A stretch of 7,288 bases of DNA. Source: CAYTID01 sp964437735 (GTDB taxonomy: Bacteria > Bacteroidota > Ignavibacteria > UBA10030 > BY39). Positions 7,133 to 7,288 of the stretch are shown piece by piece; within the stretch, counting starts at the first letter, position 1, and every line of letters begins with the position of its first letter. The notes beneath the pieces are model-generated. The model saw only the letters and a program-made list of their open reading frames with translations. It was not told the origin of the DNA and did not search any database. The stretch lies in contig CAYTID010000100.1 in assembly GCA_964437735.1 (NCBI GenBank), positions 1 to 7,288 of the forward strand, in the 5' to 3' direction. Made by a program: the position numbers and the translations under genes.

Positions 7133-7288
7133 ATGAGAAGAAAAACAAAATTATTTTTTATCGCCCTTTCACTTTCACTTTTTGCACTGTCTTTTACGTC
7201 AATGACTTATGCAGAAGTTGAACAAGGGAGTAAATGGATGCCTACCCTTGGTAAAACGACCAATCGGGTTGGTGATGCTTACCGATTT
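7133..7288 (+). CDS. Exported protein of unknown function (3' end off window)
   Basis: Only the first 52 residues are visible. The ATG at 7133 is preceded by TAGAGG (7118-7123) with a nine-base gap, which fixes the start. Residues 1-27 form a signal peptide: MRRKTK, a hydrophobic core rich in Leu, Ser and Phe, then a likely signal peptidase I site after TYA. There is no cysteine near the cleavage site, so this is not a SusD-type lipoprotein. The start of the mature part (KWMPTLGKTTNRVGDAYRF) is not one I recognise. It lies 37 bases after the receptor gene with no terminator between, so the two are probably co-transcribed and the product likely works in the periplasm, outer membrane or outside the cell together with the receptor. 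Confidence 0.8.
   Translation, partial: MRRKTKLFFIALSLSLFALSFTSMTYAEVEQGSKWMPTLGKTTNRVGDAYRF

Overview
The window looks like chromosomal DNA from a low-GC member of the Bacteroidota/FCB group, most likely the Ignavibacteria/Kapabacteria side rather than Bacteroidia. Three things point there. The gene at 2287-4104 ends in a type IX secretion (T9SS) type A sorting domain of the 'LEQNYPNPFNPST' kind. A SusC/RagA-like TonB-dependent receptor with an N-terminal carboxypeptidase-regulatory domain lies next to it. The genes also carry strong Shine-Dalgarno sites, and there is an E. coli-like TTGACA-17-TATATT promoter, both unlike typical Bacteroidia. This placement is inferred from motifs, not from a database search.

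Layout: all four genes are on the + strand. Region 1 (1-2043) is the 3' part of a large multidomain protein whose start is off the left edge. I read it as a long-form PIG-L/LmbE-like protein with helical, beta-sandwich and C-terminal GATase/ThuA-like domains. The segment where its second zinc-binding His motif should be contains no histidine. Region 2 (2044-2286) is an AT-rich spacer with a sigma70-like promoter and a hairpin followed by five T's. Region 3 (2287-4104) encodes an exported protein with two Asp-box (BNR) motifs and a C-terminal T9SS signal. Region 4 (4105-4263) is a spacer with an 18-bp AT palindrome and a strong 14-bp hairpin, probably a terminator. Region 5 (4264-7095) is the complete TonB-dependent receptor. 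After only 37 bases comes region 6 (7133 to the right edge), the start of another exported protein, probably co-transcribed with the receptor.

Taken together, the three right-hand genes look like a cell-envelope group: a T9SS-exported beta-propeller-type protein, an outer-membrane uptake receptor, and a second exported protein. No SusD lipoprotein, enzyme with a clear catalytic site, or regulator is visible, so the substrate cannot be named. The left-hand gene is probably a separate transcription unit. I see no RNA genes, CRISPR arrays, insertion sequences or phage genes. I do not see a clearly new system; the most unusual items are the apparently inactive PIG-L-like protein and the terminator-like hairpin between promoter and start codon at 2199-2243.
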